This document shows, piece by piece, positions 9,971-19,012 of a DNA stretch of 64,000 nucleotides. Source of the stretch: a virus; IMG/VR virus record IMGVR_UViG_3300045921_000730, positions 180,294 through 244,293 of that record; one strand, given 5' to 3'. Made by a program: the position numbers and the translations under genes. Within the stretch, counting starts at the first letter, position 1. Each line of letters begins with the position of its first letter. A model generated the notes under the pieces. That model made no database searches. It worked only from the letters and a program-made list of their open reading frames with translations, and was not told where the DNA came from.

Positions 9971-12900
9971 ATGAGACGACGTTTATTAAGTAGTCAACAA
10001 ACAGCTCCAGCACAACAACCTAATATTTTGTATACATGGGGTGGAAATAACAATGGTCAACTAGGTGATGGAACAACTGTGAGCAAATCAACACCACAAC
10101 AAATCGGGACCGAAAGTTGGAATATTGTTTCTGGTGGATCCAGTCATACATTAGCTATTCGTAATGACGGAAAATTATTTACGTGGGGTAGCAATACAGA
10201 AGGACAACTTGGTATACAATTTTTATATGCAAACGGAAGCAATTTTGGTTTGATTGGTTCAGGCATTGAAGAATTAGAAAACGTAAAAACATGGAATACA
10301 ATTTCTTCTTCATGTGAGGGTCTAACCATGGCTGGAATAGACAATGCCGGTCGCTTGTTTGTATGGGGAAGAAACAATTGGGGACAATTTGGTCAAGGGA
10401 ATCTAGAAACAGATTCAATTGGTGCCGAATGTGTGCTGCTTCCTGTAAACAATCAGTCGTGGATATCTATATCAGCCAATCGAGTACTCACTGGAACATC
10501 AACACGTCGTTTCTTTGCAGCCATTCGTAACGACGGAAGTTTGTTTGTTTGGGGTGCAAACAACCAAGGACAACTTGGCCTCGGAGACACATTAGATAGA
10601 TCTCTTCCGACCCAAGTCGGTACATCAAGTTGGACCATGGTGTCTTGTGGAAGTGAACATACTTGCGCTATTCGTAGTGACGGTGCATTGTTTGCATGGG
10701 GCTTCAATAATGCAGGTCAACTCGGTGACGGAACAACTACAAACAGATCATCGCCGGTTCAAATTGGAACATCAAGCTGGACTATGGTGTCATGCGGAGG
10801 CGCAGATGGTTTTACACATGCTATCACAAACGATGGTCGATTGTTTGCGTGGGGCGTCGGGTTGTTTGGAGTGCTTGGTGATAATACAATAAATAACAAA
10901 TCTTCACCCGTTCAGATCGGTACATCAAGCTGGACTATGGTATCTTGTGGTGTTTTACATGTAGGAGCAATACGTAGCGACGGTCTTCTATTTATGTGGG
11001 GCCAAAACCTCTTCGGTGAAGTTGGTGATGGAGCACTTACTAACAGATCTTCACCTGTTCAAATTGGAACATCAAGCTGGACCGTGGTGTCTTGTGGTGA
11101 AAGAGCTACAGCTGCTATTCGTTCTGACAATAGTTTATTTGCCTGGGGAAGAAATAACAACGGCCAACTCGGTGACGGAACAACCACAAACAGATCGTCG
11201 CCGGTTCAAATTGGAACATCAAGCTGGATAGCAGTATCGTGCGGTTCAAGCTTTGTGGCCGCCATTAGAAGTGATAATAAACTATTTACGTGGGGAAGTA
11301 ATGATGCGGGTCAGCTAGCTGATCCAACAAGCATCAACCGATCGTCTCCTGTTCAAGTTGGAACATCAAACTGGATATCCGTTAGTGCAGGAAACCAAAT
11401 GTTTGGAGCAATTGATACCAATGGTAAATTATTTACTGTTGGAAACAATTCACATTTTAATCTTGGAAGAATAACATACACAAATTCACCAGTTCAAGTT
11501 GGAACTTCGAGCTGGAATGCTGTTTCTGTTGGTGAAAGACACGTTCTCGGACTTAGAAGCAACAACAGTTTATTTGTCTGGGGAGGTAACAATTTTGGTC
11601 AACTTGGTGACACAAGCACACAAACGAGATTTTCGCCCGTTTCCCTGGGCGGAACTTGGTTGTCTATAAGTGCAGGTCAATTACACAGTGCAGCAATTCG
11701 TAATGACAATATTTTATTTACGTGGGGAAATAACTCAGAAGGACAACTTGGTGACGGAACAACCACAAACAAATCGTCGCCAGTTCAAATTGGAACATCA
11801 AGCTGGACAACTGTGAGTGCCGGTAGTTCTCACACAGCTGCCATACGTGTCAATGGTAGTCTATTTACATGGGGAACAGGAACGTTGGGAGTTCTAGGCA
11901 ATAATTCAACAACGCCTCAATCATCTCCAGTCCAAATTGGCTCTTCGAGCTGGACAGCTGTAAGTGCAGGAGCTTTACACACTCTTGCTATTCGTTTGGG
12001 TGGTTCCCTTTTTGCGTGGGGGTTCAATTCTCAGGGAGAACTCGGTGACGGAACACTTGTTAGTAAATCCTCGCCAGTACAGATTGGTTCTTCAAGCTGG
12101 ACAGCTGTAAGTGCAGGACAATCGCATTCGGTTGCTATACGCTCCGACAATCAATTATTCACCTGGGGCCAAGGTTTTGCAGGGCAGCTTGGTACTCCCG
12201 GTAACAGATCTTCACCTGTTCAAATCGGTGCTGTTGCAACGGGAGTATCCGCCGGAAACAGAAATTCAGTATTTTGGAACGCTGCTGGCGGTCACACGAC
12301 AGGAAATGCCTATCCAACTGAAACCGTGACAGCACTTACACCGTTTGTACTAGGAAGAACAATTTATAATTTTGGTCAAAATGTAAGCGTTCCAGTCCAA
12401 ATTGGCTCTTCGAGCTGGATAGCAGTATCAGGGGGAGAACAACATTCAGTAGCTATTCGTGCTGATGGTGCATTGTTTACATGGGGAAACAATGCTTTCG
12501 GACAATTAGGAAACGGCAATGCCACCACCGTTCGCTCACCAATTCAAATTGGAACATCAAGTTGGACCGCAGTAAGCGTTGGCGGTTCACACACTATGGC
12601 TATAAGATCTGATGGATTATTGTTTGCGTGGGGTGCAAACGATTGGGGACAGCTTGGCGACGGAACAACTTCACCCAAATCATCTCCAGTCCAAATTGGT
12701 TCTTCAAGTTGGTTATTTGTTGATGGTGGAAGTAACTTTACACACGCTATTCGGTCGGATAACTTATTGTTCGGCTGGGGCAACAACAATTTTGCTCAAC
12801 TTGGTGATGGAACATTTACTAGTAGAAGCTCACCGGTCCAAATTGGTTCTTCCAGTTGGGTGGCTGTTTCCTCAGGTGCTTCACACGCTGCCGCTATTCG

Positions 12901-13963
12901 CAGTGACGGCGCTTTATTTACGTGGGGAAATAACAGCTCTGGTCAACTCGGCGACAACACAACAGCAACCAGATCATCACCCGTACAAATTGGCTCTCAA
13001 AGTTGGGTGGCTGTTTCAGCCGGCAATGTGTTTACACTTGGCTTACGTTCAAATTATATTCTGTTTGGTTGGGGCAACAACGGTTGGGGACAACTCGGCT
13101 CTGGAACGACATCAAATAGATCCTCGCCAACACAAATTGGAGCAACAAGCTGGCGTCAAATATCAACAGGCGCCACTCACTCAATGGGCATTAGATTAAA
13201 TCGTGTTAATTTGCCTCTTACAATTTCCTCGGACGTTGATAATTATAATCTCTATACGGCTGTTGCTTCTAATCCTCTTTATGCATCAGGATTAACAGAT
13301 GTAACTCTAACTATCAATTCAGGTGTAAACGTTAAAAGTGCAACAACAGGTACAGCATCGCTCCGAATTCCAGCACAATTTAATGCCAATGATACAATTA
13401 CAGTTATCAATAACGGCACAATTATTGGTAGAGGTGGTAACGGAGGCAATGGCGTGGACTCAGGTAATGGTACGCCTGGTAACAATGGTGGTACAGCACT
13501 ATTAGTTTCGAGACCGGTTACATTCACAAACAACGGTACAATTGCCGGCGGAGGAGGAGGCGGTGGTGGCGGAGGTGGTGCCACAAGAACTGGGCCTGGT
13601 GGGAACCCAAAATCGCCGTCGCCTGTAACAACAACTGTTGCTGGTGGCGGTGGCGGAGGCGGTGCTGGGGGTGGTGCCGGAGGATCAACAACATCTCCTG
13701 CCGTCGGAGGCACACCGGGTCCGTTGGCCGCTGGCGGTAGTGGTGGAGCTGGAGGAACAGGCACAAATCCAGCAGGTCCTGTACAAGGTGGTGCTGGCGG
13801 AGCAGGAGGCGGACAAGGAAATACTGGCTCAACGGGCGGCAATTCTGTCTCTAGTGCTGTACCCTACACCGGTGGTACTGGCGGTGCTGCAGGTGCCGCT
13901 GTTTCAGGTAATCCATTAATTACATGGCCAGCCTTTGGTACACGTTTGGGTCCAATAAGCTAA
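9971..13963 (+). CDS. Giant RCC1-repeat fibre with glycine-rich tip
   Basis: 1330 residues. Residues ~18-1075 are about twenty RCC1-type repeats with the core LFAWGxNxxGQLGDGTTTNRSSPVQIGTSSWTxVSxGxxHTxAIRSDG. RCC1 repeats fold into seven-bladed beta-propellers, so two or three propellers in a row are expected. Residues ~1080-1150 form a beta domain (LTINSGVNVKS...FNANDTITVINNGTIIGRGG). Residues ~1150-1310 are polyglycine-rich blocks like those of T-even gp38 adhesins (polyglycine-II sandwiches), ending TWPAFGTRLGPIS. That tip recurs in the 19013 protein. Likely a receptor-binding protein; inference from domains and fibre-operon position. Confidence 0.85.
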   Translation: MRRRLLSSQQTAPAQQPNILYTWGGNNNGQLGDGTTVSKSTPQQIGTESWNIVSGGSSHTLAIRNDGKLFTWGSNTEGQLGIQFLYANGSNFGLIGSGIEELENVKTWNTISSSCEGLTMAGIDNAGRLFVWGRNNWGQFGQGNLETDSIGAECVLLPVNNQSWISISANRVLTGTSTRRFFAAIRNDGSLFVWGANNQGQLGLGDTLDRSLPTQVGTSSWTMVSCGSEHTCAIRSDGALFAWGFNNAGQLGDGTTTNRSSPVQIGTSSWTMVSCGGADGFTHAITNDGRLFAWGVGLFGVLGDNTINNKSSPVQIGTSSWTMVSCGVLHVGAIRSDGLLFMWGQNLFGEVGDGALTNRSSPVQIGTSSWTVVSCGERATAAIRSDNSLFAWGRNNNGQLGDGTTTNRSSPVQIGTSSWIAVSCGSSFVAAIRSDNKLFTWGSNDAGQLADPTSINRSSPVQVGTSNWISVSAGNQMFGAIDTNGKLFTVGNNSHFNLGRITYTNSPVQVGTSSWNAVSVGERHVLGLRSNNSLFVWGGNNFGQLGDTSTQTRFSPVSLGGTWLSISAGQLHSAAIRNDNILFTWGNNSEGQLGDGTTTNKSSPVQIGTSSWTTVSAGSSHTAAIRVNGSLFTWGTGTLGVLGNNSTTPQSSPVQIGSSSWTAVSAGALHTLAIRLGGSLFAWGFNSQGELGDGTLVSKSSPVQIGSSSWTAVSAGQSHSVAIRSDNQLFTWGQGFAGQLGTPGNRSSPVQIGAVATGVSAGNRNSVFWNAAGGHTTGNAYPTETVTALTPFVLGRTIYNFGQNVSVPVQIGSSSWIAVSGGEQHSVAIRADGALFTWGNNAFGQLGNGNATTVRSPIQIGTSSWTAVSVGGSHTMAIRSDGLLFAWGANDWGQLGDGTTSPKSSPVQIGSSSWLFVDGGSNFTHAIRSDNLLFGWGNNNFAQLGDGTFTSRSSPVQIGSSSWVAVSSGASHAAAIRSDGALFTWGNNSSGQLGDNTTATRSSPVQIGSQSWVAVSAGNVFTLGLRSNYILFGWGNNGWGQLGSGTTSNRSSPTQIGATSWRQISTGATHSMGIRLNRVNLPLTISSDVDNYNLYTAVASNPLYASGLTDVTLTINSGVNVKSATTGTASLRIPAQFNANDTITVINNGTIIGRGGNGGNGVDSGNGTPGNNGGTALLVSRPVTFTNNGTIAGGGGGGGGGGGATRTGPGGNPKSPSPVTTTVAGGGGGGGAGGGAGGSTTSPAVGGTPGPLAAGGSGGAGGTGTNPAGPVQGGAGGAGGGQGNTGSTGGNSVSSAVPYTGGTGGAAGAAVSGNPLITWPAFGTRLGPIS

Positions 13964-13986
13964 CACAGCACAATTACTTTCCGCAC

Positions 13987-14018
13987 AAAAAGAGCCTCTA
14001 TATAGGGGCTCTTTTTTT
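13987..14018 (+). terminator. Rho-independent terminator
   Basis: AAAAAGAGCC...GGCTCTTTTTTT stem-loop with T-run, just downstream of the RCC1 fibre. Confidence 0.9.
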
Positions 14019-14020
14019 GT

Positions 14021-14028
14021 TATAAATA
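14021..14028 (+). promoter_or_regulatory. Exact T4 late promoter TATAAATA
   Basis: Perfect TATAAATA, directly after the terminator. Transcription would begin near 14035, which argues that the next gene starts at the ATG at 14083 rather than at 14032. Confidence 0.7.
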
Positions 14029-14082
14029 TTGATGTCAATTGCTAAACGTTTCAACAACATCGGCTCTTCTTGTGAAAATCAT

Positions 14083-14463
14083 ATGAATACAATTACGATC
14101 AACATTATTGAATTCGATGAAAATAATAATAATATAATTGTTGGTTTTTCTCACGAAGAACTAACTAATGAAATTCGTCTTACATTTCAGATTTCTAATT
14201 TTGAAAAACCAAATGACATGGATCGTGTATTAAAAGAAATAGCTCACACAGGAATCTCTCTTGTTGAAGCAACAATAAAACAAGAACAATTAAAAAAACA
14301 ACAAGTATTAATCGAAAATTATAAAAATATTGTTGGTGTTAGAAAAACATATAATATCCCTGAACTTCAAAATTATATACAATTATTGTATTCTACCAAC
14401 GTTACCCCTGAAAACAACGCTGGTGATCCTTCATTTCAAGTCATCCCAGAAACTGACATGTAA
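14083..14463 (+). CDS. Small protein, paralogue of the 20048 gene
   Basis: 126 residues from the ATG at 14083 (an in-frame ATG at 14032 lies before the expected transcript start). It aligns by eye with the 20048-20374 product: TITINIIEFDENNNNIIVGF.../KEIAHTGISLVEATIKQEQLKKQQVLIENYKNIVG matches TITLKIHNYDPESESLIVSF.../KHIAHSGIEITEDIVKKEQYKENKQITEKYKELVG. Each follows a glycine-rich-tip fibre gene, so a fibre assembly chaperone role is plausible. No recognised domain. Confidence 0.6.
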   Translation: MNTITINIIEFDENNNNIIVGFSHEELTNEIRLTFQISNFEKPNDMDRVLKEIAHTGISLVEATIKQEQLKKQQVLIENYKNIVGVRKTYNIPELQNYIQLLYSTNVTPENNAGDPSFQVIPETDM

Positions 14464-14467
14464 TTGA

Positions 14468-14983
14468 TTATAAATTATTTTTAATGCAAAAGTCATATAC
14501 ATCTTGATACTTTATTGGTTTTTTAAATGACATTGATACCAAAAGACGCTCATTATTATAATTAATTACTTGATGACACTTTTCAGTATTGAATAACACA
14601 CAGTGGTTATCAGGATATATTAACTCAATAAATTTGTTTTTGAGCTTATATTGGCTAGTAAAATTTTCATTTTCATCAATAAACAAACACGACGATTTTG
14701 TATGTTGTAACAAAAAATTAATACAACAATCTCTATCAGCATCTCTGTGAAAGTGATAAACTTCGTATGGGTTCATTTTTACAAGAGTTGGAACATGCAT
14801 ATCAAAATTTTCATAAAACTTTTTTATAGCTTCGTTAGACACCATATCAAAAGGAAGGCCGATCACCGGAAAATCAAAACAATCGTACCATTTATCCGTT
14901 GACAAAGCTTTGATATATTCTAATAACTTATCTTTAAAATTACACGGTTGTTTTATTTGATAAAAATATTCATGCTGTTTCAT
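14468..14983 (-). CDS. Probable 2OG-Fe(II) oxygenase-like protein
   Basis: 171 residues on the minus strand, RBS AAGGAAA on that strand. A double-stranded beta-helix is suggested by YEVYHFHRDADRDCCINFLL (possible H-x-D iron ligands) and, ~60 residues later, CVLFNTEKCHQVINYNNERLLVSMSF (distal His and a basic residue that could hold the co-substrate). Family use would be hydroxylation of protein or nucleic acid with 2-oxoglutarate. It is the only minus-strand gene in the fibre cassette and sits beside mobile hairpin element A. Substrate unknown. Confidence 0.55.
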   Translation of the reverse strand: MKQHEYFYQIKQPCNFKDKLLEYIKALSTDKWYDCFDFPVIGLPFDMVSNEAIKKFYENFDMHVPTLVKMNPYEVYHFHRDADRDCCINFLLQHTKSSCLFIDENENFTSQYKLKNKFIELIYPDNHCVLFNTEKCHQVINYNNERLLVSMSFKKPIKYQDVYDFCIKNNL

Positions 14984-15002
14984 TTTTTGTTTCCTTTTTT
15001 AT

Positions 15003-15052
15003 CGAAAATTAGTTGAGAAAACCGCGAAGTATTTAGCTTTGTGGTAGTTCAT
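15003..15052 (+). mobile_element. Element A: 50-bp TnpB-type hairpin relic
   Basis: Left-end sequence (CGAAAATTAGTTGAGAAAA) fused directly to the right-end hairpin ACCGCGAAG-TATTTAG-CTTTGTGGT and GTAGTTCAT. TTAT precedes it (14999-15002). No guide-scaffold sequence is left. It lies just upstream of the RBS of the minus-strand gene at 14983. Confidence 0.7.
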
Positions 15053-15080
15053 ATAAAAAATTCCCCCCCCCCAATGTTAT

Positions 15081-15284
15081 AAATCGAGCTGAGAAAACCA
15101 CATGATTTTTAGTCGCGTGGATGAATCAGCACATTGGTATCTGGTTGGTTTGTCACCATAAATAGTAACGTCTGGTTGTGGGACGCAATCGGACATTAAA
15201 CAAAAACCGAAGGAGGCGTCGATGCTGTTAGGTCAAGTCGATGAATTCGGAAACCATGAAGTTTTTAGCTTCGTGGTAGTTCAT
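15081..15284 (+). mobile_element. Element B: 204-bp TnpB mini-element with guide-RNA scaffold
   Basis: After TTAT (15077-15080) comes a left-end imperfect hairpin (CTGAgaaaaCCACATGA...TCGCGTGGatgaaTCAG), then CATAAATA (15157-15164). The 115-nt scaffold follows from GTCTGG at 15170, ending in the hairpin ACCATGAAG-TTTTTAG-CTTCGTGGT and GTAGTTCAT. The scaffold is homologous to the 3' end of tnpB1 but is one base longer, so its reading frame is broken while the hairpin pairing is kept. Nearly identical to element D. Together elements A, B and C fill the 14984-15424 interval, which holds no gene. Confidence 0.8.
15170..15284 (+). ncRNA. Candidate stand-alone omega RNA (element B)
   Basis: In known TnpB systems the 3' end of tnpB plus the right end is the guide-RNA scaffold and the adjacent flank is the guide. 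Here the scaffold follows CATAAATA by 6 nt, the usual late-promoter distance to a transcription start. The adjacent flank that would be the guide is TCAAACAATAAAACGAATTG (15285-15304). Transcription and use are inferred. Confidence 0.55.
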
Positions 15285-15318
15285 TCAAACAATAAAACGA
15301 ATTGAATAAGTATTCAAA

Positions 15319-15326
15319 GATAAATA
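15319..15326 (+). promoter_or_regulatory. Late promoter-like box
   Basis: GATAAATA (continuing AATA) upstream of element C and of the fibre at 15425. Confidence 0.45.
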
Positions 15327-15340
15327 AATAAATTGATTAT

Positions 15341-15390
15341 CGAAAATTAATTGAGAAAACCACGAAGTCTTTAGCTTCGTGGTAGTTCAT
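15341..15390 (+). mobile_element. Element C: 50-bp TnpB-type hairpin relic
   Basis: Preceded by TTAT (15337-15340). Left-end sequence is joined to a perfect 9-bp hairpin ACCACGAAG-TCTTTAG-CTTCGTGGT then AGTTCAT. Same build as element A. It lies in the 5' leader of the 15425 fibre gene. The downstream flank contains the palindrome TGGTATATACCA (15393-15404) before the RBS. Confidence 0.7.
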
Positions 15391-15424
15391 CCTGGTATAT
15401 ACCAAATTAAAAAGGAGACGCCAC

Positions 15425-18400
15425 ATGGCCACAAAAATTAGACTAAAACGAAGTGCTGTTCCCAATAATGTTCCCACGACAAGCCAACTTGACCTTGGTG
15501 AAATTGCTATCAACACTTATGATGGTAAACTTTATATTAAAAAAGACGATGGTTCTGAATCAATAGTGTTAGTTGGTCCACAAGCCGGTAACTCTGCTCC
15601 AACAAATCAAGTTGTTTATGGCACAGGGTTAAGTTTAACTAGTTCAGCAACGTTCACATATGATCCCACGACTGGAAATTTTACTGTTAATCCAGGAAGT
15701 GTAACTTCACCATCAAGCATTTCTTTGACTGCTGCAAGCGATTCGTCAATTGGTAACGGTGGCAGTATTGAATTGTTAGCTGGTAATGGTGGTTCAACAA
15801 GTGGTGATGGTGGTAACATTACTTTAAATGCGGGTGATGCTTCTATTGGCAACGGCGGCGATGTTTTTATTCTTGCTGGAACACCAACCAATGGTAATGG
15901 TGGTGATGTAACAATTACAGCGTCTGCTGGCTCCGGTTCTAACAACGAAGGTGGTGATGTAAATATCACATCCGGTAATTCTACAGGCTCTAGTGGTGCA
16001 GGAACAATTAATTTAACATCAGGATCCAACCCTGCAGGTACGGGCGTTGGAGGAAACATTGCTTTGACAGCCGGAGAAGGCGGTTCAGGCGGTGGCAATA
16101 TTACTTTAACAGCTGGCGACTCAAATAATTCGTCTGGCAATGCAGGCGACGTTAACATTATTGGCGGAAATGCTCTTCTTAACGGATCTGGAGGAAATGT
16201 TACATTTACAACTGGTGACTCTGCAACTGGTACAGCTGGCAATGCAATATTTAATATAGGTATTGGTAATGCAACACGCGGCACTTTTGATGTTGTACAT
16301 GGTAGCTCAAATAAATTTAGAGTAGCTGCCAACGGATATATCGGAATTAATCAAGACACACCAACAGAAGTTTTACATGTTGGTGGTAATATTAGATTAA
16401 CAGGAAGCATTAAATTTCCTGGCGGCGATATTACTGATAGTTCTCTCAATGGTCTGAGCGATGTAGTTATTTCTGGACCAACTAATGGTCAATTTTTGAA
16501 ATATAATGGAACAAACTGGGTAAATTCTGCTCTTGGTGTTGTTCTTGATGATATTAGTGATGTTGATATTGGTGTACCAACCAACGGTCAAGTGTTATAT
16601 AGATCAGGATCAAATTGGATTAATCAAACGCTTGTTATTGCTGACATTTCTGGTTTACAAACATCTCTTAATGGTAAGTTGAGCTTGTCTGGCGGCACAA
16701 TGACAGGTCCATTGATCCTTTCTGGTGCTCCTTCAGATCCAAACGAAGCAACTACAAAAACATATGTTGATAATGCTGACGCTGCTAAAGTCAACAAAGC
16801 TGGTGACTCAATGACAGGCCTTCTAACGTTGAGCGGAGATCCAACGGCACCGTTGCATGCAGCTACAAAACAATACGTCGACAATCTTGCAGGAGGGCTA
16901 GTACCACATGCAAGTGTAAAAGCAGCTACAACAGTAAACTTGTCATCTTTGTCAGGATTGTTGACGGTTGACGGATACACTCTATCTGCTGGTGATAGAG
17001 TATTAGTAAAAAACCAAACCACCGGAAGTGAAAATGGTATATATGTTGCTAGTGCCGGAAGTTGGTCTCGAGCAACTGACTTCGATGGAACACCTTCGGG
17101 TGAAGTTTCTCCGGGCGATTTTGTCTTTGTTGAAAATGGTACAACTAACGGTGGAACATCTTGGATTCTAATAACACCAAATCCAATTAACGTCGGAACT
17201 ACAACATTAACATTTACACAATTTAGTGGCGGTGCCGGCAGTAATCCTGGTGGTCTTGATACACAGGTCCAATTTAATGACGGCGGAACATTCGGTGGCG
17301 ATGCGGACTTTACATGGAATAAGACAACAAATACTTTGACAGCAACAAACATAACAACGTCTGGCACATTAGATGTAACACGTTATGTTGAAACAGGACC
17401 GATTGTTTCGATTTCGTCGGGGACATTAACCATCGATTTAGCGACCGGTACATTGTTTGAAGTAAGCTTAAATCAAAACATTTCAACTTTAACAATAAAC
17501 AACGCTGCTTCTTCAGGCAAGGTGTCGACATTTAGTTTAATGTTTGTTGGTGATGGTACTCCAAGAACGATCACGTGGCCAGCAAGCGTAAAGTGGCCAA
17601 ACGATGTTCCACCTACTTTATCCGCATCTAACGGAGCTGTTGACGTGTTCACGTTCTTTACACGTAATGGTGGTACAACTTGGTATGGTATTATTGCTGG
17701 ACAATTGTTCAATGACTCACAACCCATTGCTCCACCTGACTTAAGACTTGATCAAATATTGGCTGCTCAAAATCCAAACACAATAGACAATGGAAACAAC
17801 ACTCAAACGTGGAGATGGTCGCTTGGTGGTAGTAATAATGGTTTATCAATTAGAGAACATGCTGTATCCACATCTACTGGAACCTTATTCTCGATAGATT
17901 CATTAGCATCATCGACAGTTGGTATTTTTAATGCGCGTGCCCAAAACGGTCAAGGCGGTATTACAATTGATAATAACGGTTTTGTAACCGTCAATAGTGG
18001 TACAACAAACCCAACATTCACAATTGCAACTACGTCAGGATTTATAACAAATAGTCAGTTAAGATTTACTTCATCAGCACCATCACCACAAGTTACAACA
18101 GCAACGGGTACTAACTTAACAATTAATCCTGGCAATGCCACAGTTACGGGCACTGGACCATCATTAACATTACAGTCTGGTAACGGCTTAACAACTGGAG
18201 CAGGTGGTGCAATAAACATTACAGCAGGAAACGGTACAGGCACAAACCAAAATGGTGGTACCGTAACAATTAGTGGTGGTATACCAACAGGTACAGGCAC
18301 AAGTGAAATTCTTTTACGTACAAATAATACGACTCGTTTAACTGTTAACACCAGCGGTACAATTATTATTCCTGGAAATATGACCGTTGGTACAATCACT

Positions 18401-19009
18401 TCCGGCACTTGGAATGGTACAGCTGTTGGTACAGGATTTGGTGGTACTGGTTTAACATCTATTGGTTCAGCCAACCAAATACTTGGTGTTAATACAGGTG
18501 GCAGTGCTCTTGAATATAAAACTGTTACAGCTGGTACAGGTGTGATTGTAACACCATCAGCAAATACTATTACAATTAGTTTACCACAAGCAGTTAATAC
18601 AACGTCTAATGTTGAGATTGGGTCTTTGGGTGTTGGAACACCAGCTAGTGGTACTGCAGGTGAAATAAGAGCAACAAATAACATTACAGCTTATTACTCG
18701 TCGGATAAACGTCTGAAGGAAAACATTCAACCAATAGATAATGCTCTTCAAAAAGTTGGTAAAATTTCAGGTGTGATGTTTGACTGGAGCGATGACTATA
18801 TTCAAAAACATGGTGGTGAAGACGGTTATTTCATTCGTAAGCATGATGTTGGTGTTATTGCTCAAGAAGTTGAAGAAATTATGCCTGAAATTGTTGCCAC
18901 AAGAGAGGATGGCTATAAAGCATTGCGATATGAGCGTTTGGTACCGCTCCTAATAGAAGCAATAAAAGAATTAAAAGCAGAAATTGATCAATTAAAGAAA
19001 GGTAAGTAA
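15425..19009 (+). CDS. Tail fibre with C-terminal S74 intramolecular chaperone
   Basis: 1194 residues; RBS AAAGGAG. Mtd_N-like head (KIRLKRSAVPNNVPTTSQLDLGEIAINTYDGKLYIKKDDG), Gly-rich repeats ~105-280, two GGTMTG/GDSMTG-ATKxYVD modules, the GDRVLVKNQT/NGIYVASAGSWSRATDFDG module, and a WPASVKWPNDVPPT domain. The last ~105 residues are a Peptidase_S74 chaperone: YSSDKRLKENI...HDVGVIAQEVEEIMPEIV...YKALRYERLVPLLIEAIKELKAEI. This domain trimerises fibres and then cuts itself off with a Ser-Lys dyad, both visible in SSDKRLKEN. The mature fibre should therefore lack the tail end. Confidence 0.92.
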   Translation: MATKIRLKRSAVPNNVPTTSQLDLGEIAINTYDGKLYIKKDDGSESIVLVGPQAGNSAPTNQVVYGTGLSLTSSATFTYDPTTGNFTVNPGSVTSPSSISLTAASDSSIGNGGSIELLAGNGGSTSGDGGNITLNAGDASIGNGGDVFILAGTPTNGNGGDVTITASAGSGSNNEGGDVNITSGNSTGSSGAGTINLTSGSNPAGTGVGGNIALTAGEGGSGGGNITLTAGDSNNSSGNAGDVNIIGGNALLNGSGGNVTFTTGDSATGTAGNAIFNIGIGNATRGTFDVVHGSSNKFRVAANGYIGINQDTPTEVLHVGGNIRLTGSIKFPGGDITDSSLNGLSDVVISGPTNGQFLKYNGTNWVNSALGVVLDDISDVDIGVPTNGQVLYRSGSNWINQTLVIADISGLQTSLNGKLSLSGGTMTGPLILSGAPSDPNEATTKTYVDNADAAKVNKAGDSMTGLLTLSGDPTAPLHAATKQYVDNLAGGLVPHASVKAATTVNLSSLSGLLTVDGYTLSAGDRVLVKNQTTGSENGIYVASAGSWSRATDFDGTPSGEVSPGDFVFVENGTTNGGTSWILITPNPINVGTTTLTFTQFSGGAGSNPGGLDTQVQFNDGGTFGGDADFTWNKTTNTLTATNITTSGTLDVTRYVETGPIVSISSGTLTIDLATGTLFEVSLNQNISTLTINNAASSGKVSTFSLMFVGDGTPRTITWPASVKWPNDVPPTLSASNGAVDVFTFFTRNGGTTWYGIIAGQLFNDSQPIAPPDLRLDQILAAQNPNTIDNGNNTQTWRWSLGGSNNGLSIREHAVSTSTGTLFSIDSLASSTVGIFNARAQNGQGGITIDNNGFVTVNSGTTNPTFTIATTSGFITNSQLRFTSSAPSPQVTTATGTNLTINPGNATVTGTGPSLTLQSGNGLTTGAGGAINITAGNGTGTNQNGGTVTISGGIPTGTGTSEILLRTNNTTRLTVNTSGTIIIPGNMTVGTITSGTWNGTAVGTGFGGTGLTSIGSANQILGVNTGGSALEYKTVTAGTGVIVTPSANTITISLPQAVNTTSNVEIGSLGVGTPASGTAGEIRATNNITAYYSSDKRLKENIQPIDNALQKVGKISGVMFDWSDDYIQKHGGEDGYFIRKHDVGVIAQEVEEIMPEIVATREDGYKALRYERLVPLLIEAIKELKAEIDQLKKGK

Positions 19010-19012
19010 AAA

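Noticed and set aside
13279-13842. Minus-strand Pro-rich ORFs opposite the glycine-rich tips (also 19414-20064)
   Set aside because: Gly codons read backwards give Pro runs; no RBS and the plus strand is clearly coding.
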